Under the pieces are notes generated by a model. It was not told the origin of the DNA. It searched no databases and saw nothing but the letters and a program-made list of their open reading frames with translations. Position numbers and translations under genes: made by a program. Below, piece after piece: positions 23,836-33,945 of a stretch of 64,000 nucleotides of DNA. How positions within the stretch are numbered: position 1 is the first letter of the stretch; each line of letters opens with the position of its first letter. The stretch lies in contig CP053165.1 of assembly GCA_014607495.2 (NCBI GenBank), forward strand, positions 6,380,906 to 6,444,905. Reading direction: 5' to 3'. This DNA is from Carposina sasakii. Lineage: Eukaryota; Arthropoda; Insecta; Lepidoptera; Carposinidae.

Positions 23836-24086
23836 TTTTCGACTATAGTCTTTCACTAGATACTAACATAGACCTAGCCTTAAAGATCTCAAAACTTGTT
23901 GTATGTTATTGAGACTTTTATCTTAAGTTTTTTCAAGCCCTTTTTTTAGAGTGATTACATGGCAGTGTGCATGTTTCTTATTAGTCATTTTTTTCTTGTG
24001 AGCTTGACACTGTGCACTTGATCCTGTGACATAAACAAAGAGGGATTAATTTTTTAAAAGTAAAATTCTCTGCCAAGTATAGGGTT

Positions 24087-24340
24087 AAGCATAGAGTGAC
24101 ACAGTACTTGAACGCTCTAAAAATATATGAAAACGTAAAAAAAGATTCCGTGTTTTTTAGTTCTTTTTCCTTCTTTTCTGTATTATTAAAAGAAATTTAA
24201 ACGCGTTTTTTATATATTTTTTATTTAAATAGCTAAAAAGTAGAGATTAGTCGGGACCGAATAGTCATTCGGCAACGGCGACTAAAAATAAGCTTATGTA
24301 ACAAATGAAATTTGTACTTGTTTTGTACGAACATTACCTA
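24087..24340 (+). repeat. direct-repeat copy 2 (shortened)
   Basis: Collinear with 22829-23185 but shorter. It lacks 12 nt after GTGTTTTTTA, one TAG of TAGTAG, 8 nt of the transposon terminus (GGGCCGAC) and several other 1-10 nt pieces, while base substitutions are few. The hAT terminus inside it is therefore broken. Confidence 0.7.
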
Positions 24341-24782
24341 AGTAAATATCTAAAGTTATCTTCAGTGATATAACCTGCCAATAGGTTATTGGACAATGCG
24401 AAAAATATTTACTTAAAAATCCGTACATAAACAAAGAATTTTTAACTTTTGTCAAGTGACACAAAACGCTCCTGATAGGTCGGGCTTATTATGACGTCAC
24501 CAACAAACTTTGTTTTTGTGTTTACATTTAAATGTATGTGGATGACATGTGACACAGTGACAGCAGGCAAGTGATTTATTTTAAAGCGTTTTGGCGCGCT
24601 ATTTAAATATTAAACTTTTAATTTGATATTATTCAGTAAATATAGTACCAGGATGATCTTTGCCTACGGTACCCCTGCGGGAAAGAGGCGTGATTTTTAT
24701 TTATTTGGATTTTTTTGTATGTACCAGAATTTAAAAATACAACTTTTAATGGGTTTTTAAACCTCCACAGAAAAATATAAAA

Positions 24783-25062
24783 TCATCATCATCGTCATCA
24801 TCATCAGCCTATTGCAGTGCACTGCTGGACGTAGGCCTCCCCCAGGGCACGCCACAAGACTGCCATGGGGGGTATTTGCCCATAGTCACCACGCTGGGCA
24901 GGCGGGTTGGTGACCGCAGTTTGTATTTTTGGACTATGTTGTCAACACGGAAGGCGCTGCTGCCCACCGCCCGGAAACCCTTAATCGCCGCGTACGATAC
25001 CCACGGGCAGACATGGGGTGGTACGAATTCTACTCTGCCGACACCACGCGGCTAACATAAAA
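24783..25062 (-). repeat. family R2 tail repeat, copy 3 (longest)
   Basis: Inverted copy starting from the ATCATCATC..TCATCATCATC microsatellite. It extends to a block CGCCGCGTACGATACCCACGGG and CCGACACCACGCGGC not present in the shorter copies. It probably represents the 3' region of a non-LTR retrotransposon. Confidence 0.65.
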
Positions 25063-25284
25063 TATGTGATTCATCATACTTGTTGTACCTATTTGCTTTT
25101 CTGCCTTGACCGCCGCGTGAAATGAGTCCCTGACATTAGTTACATTTAACTTTTGACGGTTCATCTTCAACATCATCAAAGAATGTTCGCACACACAATT
25201 TCTTTTTCGACATTTCGTGACACTACAGACAGCACTTTTTAATTTATTTCAAATAGATTTAATAGGTGGGCAGCAGCGCCTCCC

Positions 25285-25447
25285 GTACTGACAATATAGT
25301 CCGAAAATCACACTGCGTTCACCAACCCACCTGCCCAGCGTCGTGACTATGGGCAAAACCCCCCTGTGGCAGTAGCCTTGTGGCGTGCCCTGGGGAGGCC
25401 TACGTTCAGCAATGGGCTGCAATAGGCTGATGAAGAAGAAGAAGAAG
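25285..25447 (+). repeat. family R2 tail repeat, copy 4
   Basis: Direct-orientation copy ending in CTGCAATAGGCTGATGAAGAAGAAGAAGAA. Together with copy 3 it forms a divergent inverted pair about 220 bases apart. Confidence 0.65.
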
Positions 25448-25627
25448 ATTTAATAATACCGGCGGCGCAGCAAACATAAAACGGAAAATAAAAATGTAAA
25501 CATGCTCAGCGGCCGGGCGGCCCGTATACTTCCGACAAGAAATGATCGGCATTGCCGTTAGGAAACCGATTAGTCGGCTAGTCGGTTAGTCGGCAAATAC
25601 CATAGTCGGCCCATCACTACTAAAAAG

Positions 25628-26508
25628 TATAAAAACTCAATAGTTATTATACTTTGGTGTATTATCCTTTGTTTAGCAACAGCTATGTGCTGAATCTGGA
25701 CTTAATGCATCTATAATTGGGTACGCGTCGAGGCCAAATCCATGAGATTCAATGATTTGGCCACTTATTGGTTTATTTTGGCTTGCGGCTTTTAATTTGC
25801 AGTATAATCTCAGAAATAGCCAGCTGCAGGAGATACTAAAAACTTTATATGGGTACTTAATCATCACGGTTTTTTTGGAATAAAAAGACATACTAAAAAA
25901 TACACCCTTGCAGTCTACAATTTACAATAATTACTCCTGGGCCAATTTCTAGACGGAAAATGAAAGTTGCTGTCAAATAATAAAATTCGCCTCAAAACAC
26001 ATATTGTGTTGTAAGCTATAGTTTTTACTTCTTAAAACTACTGTGTAGCAACATTAAGTATTCTGTCTCTACATAAATATCACCTTCATATTATAAATAT
26101 ATAAATTATCTACTCAATATAATATAGGTACCTACTTAAATAGCAGACCAGGAAACTCTGCAACTCTGCTTCCTGAACATTATATTAAGCGCATTGTAAG
26201 TTTTCGACTTCCACATGAATAATTCTACTTATGTACGAGTAGAGGTCACTTGTATCTCACGAACGAGCCAGACATATTGGTCCATATTCCATTCCTTATA
26301 AGGTGCAGTTGTTATATTTTTCCCCATAATACTGGACTATAAATTACTCATTTATTAAAATACTTACTTGATTTTCTACTTTAGTATTCCTTCCTACAGA
26401 CGAGTATGAATTAAATTAATAAATTATTATAATTATGTTATAGTTTGTCTTCGAGTAGTGAATCAGCAGTTAGGTGCAATTACAAGAGTGGATAAGAGAA
26501 GGAATGGG
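25628..26508. other. gene-free AT-rich DNA
   Basis: No supported feature. Confidence 0.4.
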
Positions 26509-26770
26509 TATAAGGTCTTTTCAAAATTAGTGATTATCTTTTAACACGAAACTAGGTAGGTAAAAAGAAACAACTTTCACTATGGGACCAACTCCGAAAT
26601 AGTGAAAAAAATCAGCGCCTCCATACATTTCAGTGCAGTAATTATTCGTGTATGGAACAGCTGATTGTTTGTTCACTATTTCGGAGTAGGTCCCATAGTA
26701 AAAGTTGTTTCTTTTTTCCTACCTATGTTTCGTGTCAAAAGATAATTACTAATTTTGAAAATACCTTATA
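26509..26770. mobile_element. foldback MITE A (262 bp)
   Basis: Long inverted arms of about 90 bases. The left arm starts TATAAGGTCTTTTCAAAATTAG and the right arm ends CTAATTTTGAAAATACCTTATA. Arms also share GTTGTTTCTTTTT and ACTATTTCGGAGT..GTCCCATAGT blocks. A short loop lies at about 26610-26665. Non-coding. It ends exactly where MITE B begins. Confidence 0.8.
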
Positions 26771-27031
26771 CAGGATGTAACAAAAAGGGTATGTTAAGCG
26801 AAAAGCTATGTAAATAGCCCACTACAAGGAACCTATCCACAAAATTTCAGACTCGAAATCACATGTTTATTTTTCCAGATAGTACGGAAAATTCCTACTC
26901 AACTCAGGAATGTTCATACAGTCTCGAAAAATAAACATGTGCTTTCGAGTCTCAAATTTTGGAAATAGGTTCTCTATAGTGGGCTATTTACATAGCTTTT
27001 TGCTTAACATACCCTTTCTGTACACCCTGTA
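26769..27031. mobile_element. foldback MITE B (263 bp)
   Basis: Arms of about 107 bases, roughly 90% identical. The left arm starts TACAGGATGTAACAAAAAGG and the right arm ends CCTTTCTGTACACCCTGTA. Shared internal blocks include AAGCTATGTAAATAGCCCACTA and ACATGTTTATTTTTC. The termini resemble the element at 2140-2524. It directly abuts MITE A. Confidence 0.8.
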
Positions 27032-27503
27032 TATGTATAAGAAGAAGTTAGAAAGTTGTAAATATTTTAGTGGATGGACTGTGTGAGAGTAGATACATTG
27101 AGGAGCATTGAGTAGCAATGTACTACAGCGTAGTTGAGAAAAGGCGCGTAGCACATAATAGGTTCGTAGTTCGTAGCACGCGCTACGGGTGGGTAGAGCC
27201 TTAGTACCAGACTCCTTCACATTGTTTGACTTACATTGCGGGGTATCGAAAGTAGAATATCTTAAAGTGTTTCCTAAACGCCCGGGCGCCCTAATATAGA
27301 TAATGATGACTAAACATAACACCATGTTATTACATTGATGGAAACATGGCCTCCATATTTTGCCCCTTGAAGATATGCTATTTAAATTTTCAACTGGTGT
27401 TCACCCACCAACCAGCCCGACACCCTCCACTGACCCTCGAATCTGACAATTCATGATCGTAATCACAACAACAGTCGCAATGTGTGGCAGGCCAACCATA
27501 CTT

Positions 27504-28199
27504 TGTCATGTGGGGGGCGTATGTGTGAACAATATCAGCTACGCGGACGATATGGTTCTCCTCAGCCCTTCGATTAAGGGGCTACGTAAACTTCTTTCGG
27601 TCTGTGAGCAATATGCGTTTGCTCACGGGCTGAAGTATAATGTGGCCAAGACTGAAATGATGGTATTCAGATCTGGGAAGGGTCCGGAGAGAGTGCCGAG
27701 AGTCACTTTAAATGGATTGGAGGTACGGCTGGTGCAGCGGTTCAGATATTTAGGCCATATTCTGACGGAAAATGGCAAGGACGATGGCGATATTGAGCGT
27801 GAGAGAAGGGCTCTATCGGTTCGGTGCAACATGCTCGCACGTAGATTCTACAGATGCAATAGGGAGGTCAAAACAACCTTGTTTAAGGCTTACTGCCAAA
27901 ACCTGTACACCTGTCATCTGTGGATTGACTACTCTCGCAAATCATATATTAGCATGAGAATACAATACAATAATGCTTTTCGTATCCTCATGAAGAAACC
28001 TAGATACTGTAGTGCGTCTAGCGTGTTCGCCGAGGCGATGGTTCCCGATTTCTTTGCAGTAATCAGATCGCGTATTGCATCGTTCTGGAACAGGCTGCGC
28101 AGCTCTAATAACGCAATCCTCAAAGTCCTTCACGAGGATATTACGAGTCCTACATTTTCTTACTGGCTCTCTGTACATCGGAGCGCGAACCGTAAATAA
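27504..28199 (+). CDS. reverse-transcriptase C-terminal fragment (LINE ORF2, partial)
   Basis: The stop-free frame encodes the catalytic palm motif YADD (27540-27551, context ISYADDMVLL) followed by the thumb-side region with FRYLGHILTENG near residue 95 of the open frame. The conserved C-terminal stretch is typical of insect LINE polymerases (LFKAYCQNLYTCHLW, YNNAFRILM). The in-frame ATG at 27453 lies in unrelated flanking sequence, so it is not a genuine start. The endonuclease, fingers and first palm motifs are missing, so the fragment cannot function. The frame is intact over about 230 codons, implying a fairly recent insertion. It reads the same way as the downstream Tis11 gene, with no sign of a functional link. 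Confidence 0.88.
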   Translation, partial: CHVGGVCVNNISYADDMVLLSPSIKGLRKLLSVCEQYAFAHGLKYNVAKTEMMVFRSGKGPERVPRVTLNGLEVRLVQRFRYLGHILTENGKDDGDIERERRALSVRCNMLARRFYRCNREVKTTLFKAYCQNLYTCHLWIDYSRKSYISMRIQYNNAFRILMKKPRYCSASSVFAEAMVPDFFAVIRSRIASFWNRLRSSNNAILKVLHEDITSPTFSYWLSVHRSANRK

Positions 28200-28379
28200 T
28201 GACATTTTATTTTATTTTATTTGGTGTCTATATTGTGCGTGTGTGTGTGTATGTGTGTGTTTGTGCAATATACATTTGCTGACCGATACTTATGTTGTAT
28301 CGTCTTATATGGGTCTTTTGTAATTTATTTTATTTTACAATGTGCCTGCAATAAATGATTATTATTATTATTATTATTT
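27504..28379 (+). mobile_element. 5'-truncated non-LTR retrotransposon
   Basis: Homology to reverse transcriptase begins abruptly near 27504, and the sequence upstream is unrelated. The unit continues through the open frame, a short 3' UTR with a (TG)n tract at about 28238-28262 and an AATAAA-like signal (28350). It ends in an (ATT)n tail at about 28358-28379. Truncation at the 5' side and a microsatellite tail are the expected result of target-primed reverse transcription. The clade is probably within the CR1/L2-like group, but I am not sure. Confidence 0.8.
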
Positions 28380-28722
28380 ATTATTATAGTGCAAAATTCA
28401 GTAATGCCTGTTACAATCCAATATATTGCTATGATGTCAAACACTATAATAACCTACATATGGGCGATTTCGTATGAGATCTTATCGATAAAGGAAATTC
28501 ATGCATATCGTACGCTCACGACGCATTTGACGTCGCATAACAATTTATTGTTACATTATGTATTGTGAGCGAACATTTATTAGTTTCTCGTGAGATTAGC
28601 TTCTTTCCTGCTTTTTAAGGTTTTGTGCCCGAAGAAGACGCGAGGACCCAATACTGTGTAATATTTTTAGGTATCGACATCCGACCGTTGTCACAACTCA
28701 CAACAATCCCACCTATAGCATA
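28380..28722. other. gene-free DNA
   Basis: No feature was recognised between the LINE tail and the Helitron. Confidence 0.4.
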
Positions 28723-29025
28723 TCTATATACATATAATAAAAATGTAACGGGTCGCAGTCTGTACATGGAAGATATATGAGAAAAAATATTATAGGAGAC
28801 CTTTATCAACGCAATAGTACCCAAAACAATGATTTTTGAATTTTTTGTCTGTTTGTCTCAGAAACGGCTGAACCAATTTCGATGCAGTTTTCACGAATGT
28901 ATTGTGACAGGTCCCACTTAACATATAGGCTACTTTTTATCCCGGGAAAATGTTTTTATCCCGGATAATTTCGACATTTCGTTTTTTCTGTAGTCCACGC
29001 GGACGGAGTCGCGGGCGTCCACTAG
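28723..29025 (+). mobile_element. Helitron-like element with intact ends (303 bp)
   Basis: Starts TCTATATACATATAATAAAA after an A and ends in the hairpin GCGGACGGAGTCGCGGGCGTCC followed by ACTAG and then T. This is the canonical A|TC...CTAG|T arrangement. It is the best-preserved member of the subfamily that also includes 3981-4595, the fragment at 17214 and the fragment at 23742. It has no coding capacity, so it depends on a Rep-helicase encoded elsewhere. Confidence 0.85.
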
Positions 29026-29402
29026 TTTTGAATCAAGGTTGAGTGACGAACCTCTATCGATTCTATAGAGAAATAGTCTTACTGTGTAATAGTCTGTCCA
29101 GGAGCAGACAGACTAGTCGATCGGCGTATATTTCGGCATTCAACGTTCAATACAAAGTATGCAGTCTAATGTAGATGATAATGTCGTGTTATGTCTAACC
29201 AATACGCGCAGTAAGCAGACTTGGCATAACGTGGTACACAGCACTATGGTATTATTTTGCACACAATGTATTACATTGCATAGCGCCATAACTTTTGGCG
29301 TAAGCAGTACGTGACAGCCACCTGACACTGACCCATTGTGAGTACCGGTGAAGCTTGAACCCTTCCATTATTCTGGTTCTGTATATTGTATGTTTGCCTA
29401 TG
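29026..29402. other. gene-free DNA
   Basis: No feature recognised. Confidence 0.35.
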
Positions 29403-29410
29403 TTCTATAC

Positions 29411-29574
29411 TAGTTTTTCCCAAAGTGAGCGATAACGCCCCCTCGTGGGCTTTGGAGGCCTAGAAAAAAATTGCGCAACTAATATGCTATTGACATTTTT
29501 AAGGTGAAATAAAAATGGGGGGCGATACTGATTTTCAAAGTGGGCGTTAGACGAAATATGTTTGCAAACCTCTG
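29411..29574. mobile_element. hAT-like MITE with perfect 8-bp target duplication
   Basis: TTCTATAC flanks both sides (29403-29410 and 29575-29582). The termini, TAGTTTTTCCCAAAG and inverted CAGAGGTTTGCAAAC, are only partly complementary. Subterminal GCGATAACGCCC and GGGCGTTAGACG are inverted. A shorter relative is at 31255-31346. Confidence 0.82.
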
Positions 29575-29585
29575 TTCTATACCAA

Positions 29586-29670
29586 CGCTGATGAGGCTTC
29601 ACTAGAAACATCAACTGCATTTCCTTCTGTGCATATCGTACCTAAGAGTCGTCTAAGGAACTCAGAGTGT
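29586..29670 (+). repeat. dispersed repeat family R1, copy 2
   Basis: Shares GGCTTCACT, CATCAACTGCATT, GTGCATATCGTA and AGAGTCGTCTAAGGAACTC with 1289-1424. It begins only a few bases after the MITE's target duplication. Confidence 0.55.
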
Positions 29671-31246
29671 TATTTTAGACGAAAGTTAGTAAGTTTACAG
29701 TTGTCCCCGCTATACTAAACGTCGCTGACTCGCTGTACCTACTCGTAGGATATCATTTTCATTATAATCCTGCAGTTCTTGATAACCCCATTTGGCCATC
29801 CATCCATGTGCATGTGTGCATTCATCGTCGTATATAGTGGTTGGCTTGAAGAAATAACTGTTTACGTTAATACCTTTTACTATGTTAATTTCAGATTTTT
29901 GTATACTAAATAAAGAGTCGAACATGAATATTACAGTACCTAAGTATATAAGAAAGTAAAAAATCTGAGAGCAAAGTTATTTCACACAAAATTCTTACTA
30001 ACGTTGAAGCGAATCTTTAGTTAGACGTTTATACATATTTTTAGGTGGTACTGAACACATATTCGAAAGCTCTGATATGTTCCAATTCGTTTCGCAAAAA
30101 GTCGCAATGATGTCATTGCACAACCCGGATGTCTGCTATTATTAGATAAAAGATCGAAAGTTCGTTCCTTACTCGTCTTAATAATGGATCCCACAATGTG
30201 TTACGAAGGAAGATTTAAAACTGCAAAAAAATACTGCGTAAATATTCAATTAATTCTTAATGCTCTGCGATATTATTCTAATAACCATATTGTGCTGATC
30301 CTATCAATAATAGGATAAGGGCAGGAAGATGATGTTGATGAAAAATTGCATATGGACTATTTATTTCACGTAAAAATTTAATATTATTTTCTGTCATCCA
30401 TCTATCCATTATATAATAGAGAGATAGTAGAATCGTAAAACATATAAACCAACAGCTAATCTGATGTGAAGCATCATCGATCGTATATCAACATGAATGA
30501 TCAACAACACCTCATTAAGCATCTGCATACTATGTCATTAGGTTGTTTTTTTAACTATCAAGTCTTAAAAATAAATTAATAAGTTTTGACGTCACGTCGA
30601 ACTAATGAATATAGTAATTAAGTAGTTAATACAACGACTAGATGTCGTCTTATTAATATTAGTTATGTATTTAATGGATTTACGCAGAGGTATAAAGTAA
30701 AATGTATTGTGCATTATGTAATAACACCAATAACGTTGTAAGTGGTTGATACGAAACATATTTTTGAGTTATAATATTGTTTAAAAAAAAATCAAACGTA
30801 TATGTTAATATGGATACGAATTATTATGATAAGAAACTTCGGAAACTAGTTAAAAATGTATCAATACGCTATGCTGCTAGCTGCATTCCGGAAAAAATGC
30901 ATGTTGTTATGATATCATGACGCAAGTATGTAATGTGGTTATGTATAAAGTAAACTGTTTATGACATATGTATAGAGTAAACCTAATGAGAATTAACTTT
31001 TACGTGTACTTAACAAAAAACTAATACAATGGTTCGCTTCCAATAAACGGATCCCTAATTTATATTGCACACTCGGTCTAAATGACAGCTCACATTTCAA
31101 AATATTTCCCAGGAGATTCAAATTAAATCCATATAGGTCAATAGGTATAGTTACCTATCCTACGAAAGTGCGAAAAAATACATTTGCATTTTGACTATAC
31201 GGTGGAGCCACGGGGTTTTTGGTAAGCGACGACGAGGGGTTTCTTA
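29671..31246. other. gene-free AT-rich DNA
   Basis: No supported feature over about 1.6 kb. Confidence 0.4.
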
Positions 31247-31254
31247 GCTTAGAC

Positions 31255-31346
31255 CAATCTTTCCCAAAGTGGGCGATAATGCCAAAATGGGGGGCACTAC
31301 TGATTTTCAAAGTGGGTGTTAGACGAAATAAGTTTGCAAACCTCTG
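31255..31346. mobile_element. hAT-like MITE, short relative of 29411-29574
   Basis: Flanked by GCTTAGAC (31247-31254) and GCCTAGAC (31347-31354), an 8-bp target duplication with one difference. It shares CTTTCCCAAAGTGGGCGATAA, ACTGATTTTCAAAGTGGG and TTTGCAAACCTCTG with the longer copy but lacks about 70 internal bases. Confidence 0.8.
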
Positions 31347-31618
31347 GCCTAGACAAATAATATGTAGGTATCTACAATTTCTTTAAATAACCTAATCGGA
31401 GCGGCAAACGAGTCCATGACCTAGCCTCCTAATATGGTCGGTAAGGCATTGTTAGATAAGATAACTTAATGACCCCAGACAATGGTCTCACTTGAGTGAT
31501 AAAAGGCGTTTACTGTCTTACTGATATGTGGGTAAAGTAGTTAGTGGCTGTCGTTAAAAATAAATATAATATTTACTTTAAAGGCAACCTATTTTTGCGT
31601 AAGTAACTTAGTCAAAAG

Positions 31619-31858
31619 CCTTAAGGCTCGAGCACACCGGATGCGTGTGCGTGCACATAAGCGTAGACGTATACGTAAGTACCTCTGAGTTACTGTTGTA
31701 AAGTATGGAACTGTATAGGCACGGGCAGACCGGATGCGTAAGCGTGGACGTAAGCATAGACGTCAAGCGGTGACAGTTCTATACATTAAACTCGGAGGTA
31801 CGTATACGTCTACGCTTACGTGCACGCATACGCATCCGGTGTGCTCGAGCCTTTAAGG
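31619..31858. mobile_element. foldback element with 72-bp arms (240 bp)
   Basis: Left arm CCTTAAGGCTCGAGCACACC, right arm GGTGTGCTCGAGCCTTTAAGG, with the inverted match continuing to ACCTCTGAGTT/AACTCGGAGGT. The loop also contains diverged copies of the motif ACCGGATGCGTAAGCGTGGACGT. CpG-rich relative to its surroundings. TTAA-like bases sit at each end, but a target duplication cannot be defined. Confidence 0.8.
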
Positions 31859-31897
31859 TAGTTCTGCGTATAAAAGGAACTTAAAAATTATATCATC

Positions 31898-32118
31898 AAA
31901 AGGTGATCTCCGACCGTATTTCGGCCAAGGCGACCAATCTCTACGGAGATTGGCCAGGTACCTACGCAGGAGATATTATAGTGCACAAATGTGTGCGCAA
32001 ACACAGATGCACTCTCTATTCCGTTACTCGCATAGTCCGATGGGACGGAAAGCCGACACGACCGGAGAAAGATCAGGCGCAGGACCAACGGTTTTACGTG
32101 CTTTCCGAGGCACGAGCT
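31898..32118 (+). repeat. dispersed lepidopteran repeat
   Basis: The block from GGTGATCTCCGACCGTATTTCGGCC to TTTACGTGCTTTCCGAGGCACG has much higher GC than its surroundings. I recognise it as a recurrent repeat of moth and butterfly genomes, class unknown to me. Open frames on both strands here are not host genes. Confidence 0.5.
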
Positions 32119-32246
32119 AAGTGACAATTTTGTCAACATTAAAGTCTGTACATGAAATAAATTCATTGGTACAACCCCGTGACTGGGATCGAACTTACGC
32201 CTCCCGCTTGAAAGGAGCACGTCCTAACCACTGGGCTATCACCGCT
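32110..32246 (-). mobile_element. tRNA-derived SINE (family B)
   Basis: Minus-strand head AGCGGTGATAGCCCAGTGG (A box TAGCCCAGTGG), then a GTTCGATCCCA B box within a tRNA-like 32173-32245. A tail of about 60 bases follows. This head is typical of abundant lepidopteran SINEs. It differs from the SINE at 19.0 kb and from the tRNA-like repeat at 20.5/52.8 kb. Confidence 0.75.
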
Positions 32247-33770
32247 TACAACAATATACATATAGGCAATATACAGTTACATATAAATCACCTAAGTAAT
32301 GCAAAGCACCACCGCTTCTATTTATCATATTTATGTTTTTGAGAGAACCATATTGAACCAACCAATATTTAAGAAACCTATTAAAAGGACAAAGTAACTA
32401 CATGCATAATAAAATTCGATCATAGTACTTACATACTTACGCCATGCGCCATTATCCATTATTAACTATCTTTTGGTTTATACAAAATCCGTTAGTTTTT
32501 CTGCACTTCTGCCAAAAATGGTCCTTACGTAATTAAGGGTCGTTTAATGTTTCATATCAATTTAATAAAAAGCATGGTTCTTTCCCGTTGGCGTGTGCAA
32601 CATACCGCATAACACTAAAACCGTCAAACGGGTTTGTAACCAACGAACTCCATAATAAAAAGTTGCTTGAGACGCGTCCATGCGGAGACTGCGGTCGCTG
32701 GTAAAAGATACAGCGTCAATTCTAATACCATTTAAAGTATTCTGTGTCATCGATAGGTATGCTATCTCTTTTAGAGTCCCTTGGAAAACTGGCGACCGTA
32801 AAACCTCTCCCTGTCCCTGTGCATTACAGAGTACAGGCTATGTTCCTTGCCATATTGTGTGCAATAAATAAAACAAAGACTTTTGGAGTTCAGCATTCCA
32901 ATTTAGTAAAACTTTAAAAACTACCTGCACCTTCCAATCCTGATCTTCCCTGGATAGAGTTAAACACACATAGCACACACTGCCAACAGTTTTTTCAAAT
33001 TACTTTTAAACAGATTGACATAAAAAAAAATTTTTTGTTTGCTATAAAATCGCTTCGCTTATGAATAAGTCAGCAGCCGGTCATGCGGGCTCGGGCAGAA
33101 GCGGATAACTCGATTGGTCGAACCAGCTTAAAATTGCAACTTTTTGCTCAACGCTTCGGCCACTTATTTTTTATACTTCCTCGCCAAAATCTCTAGGCTT
33201 ATGGTAGGTGTAGGTAGGTAAGTAGGTAGGTATACGTAACTCCTTGCAGGGTAGAGGCTGCAGTAGTACCTAAATACCTATGCGCTAACTTCTTGATGTG
33301 GAGCGAGTAAGTAACAACGCGCTTACTCAACAAAAGTAGACGTTACGATTATGTAGGTAAGTACGTATCTACGTAAGTACTTTATTCTTTTTTAGAGTGG
33401 CTTAGCTTAGACTAAGATAAGAGGTTAGGTAGGCTCTCACTCTCAGGTTTACACATCGCGATTCTATTCTCATATTCCAGTGGCAGTTTATCCTTAGTAT
33501 TTTGACATGATTATTTATGAATTTCTTGGACAGATGCGGCATTAGGTACCTTATTGGTAAATTCGATGATCGAATCAAATTTAATTGTAAGGAATACATA
33601 CCAAAATAAAAGTTCTATGGTAGTAGGTAAGTAGATTTGCCTAAACAAAACGCCTATCAGTATACCTTCCTACCCGAAAACACTCAAATCCCTCAACAGA
33701 ATCGAGTGAAATCTGAATCTTGCACCAAAACGTGATCGCGCGCACTATTTGATTTGAAAACAAAATAAAC
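32247..33770. other. gene-free DNA upstream of the Tis11 promoter
   Basis: No gene was recognised. A run of TAGGTAGG-type repeats lies near 33200-33232. Confidence 0.4.
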
Positions 33771-33945
33771 CCGCACCCGCCCGCCGCACCGCGCCCGCGC
33801 CGCCCTGTCCAAGAGTTCCAAGACAGTGTCGATGGCAAACCAAAACGTTCGCTGCCGGCTCGTTCGTTCGCTGCCGCCGTAAACTTGCTTTGCTCGCAAA
33901 CAACCAACATCAGTGCGCGAGCAAGCGTGATACGGAATGAACGTG
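33770..33945 (+). promoter_or_regulatory. putative TATA-less core promoter of Tis11
   Basis: A local GC/CpG-rich block (about 33768-33860) is followed by CATCAGTGCG, in which TCAGT (33910-33914) matches the arthropod initiator. If its A (33912) is +1, GAACGT at +28 to +33 matches five of six positions of the DPE consensus RGWYVT. No TATA box is visible about 30 bases upstream. A second TCAGT at 34409-34413 is an alternative closer to the ATG. The assignment is inference from motif and composition. Confidence 0.4.

Larger units (their letters stand above)
23037..25619. mobile_element. hAT-like element, 2.6 kb, with perfect 8-bp target duplication
   Basis: CTAAAAAG at 23029-23036 is repeated at 25620-25627. 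The termini are TAGAGATGGGCCGACTA and, inverted, TAGTGATGGGCCGACTA (16 of 17). Eight-base duplications and this type of terminus are typical of hAT transposons. No transposase frame survives. The interior contains a second hAT-like insertion (23196-23738), a Helitron fragment, a shortened duplicate of the element's own left flank and left end (24087-24340), and two R2 tail repeats in opposite orientation. It is a composite relic. Confidence 0.75.

Noticed and set aside
33200..33235. TAGGTAGG run as insect telomeric repeat
   Set aside because: The unit is TAGG/GTAG rather than TTAGG and the run is short; a simple repeat.
33641..33910. Minus-strand frames (68-89 codons) over the putative promoter
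   Set aside because: Low-complexity products of the GC-rich promoter block, with no family resemblance.
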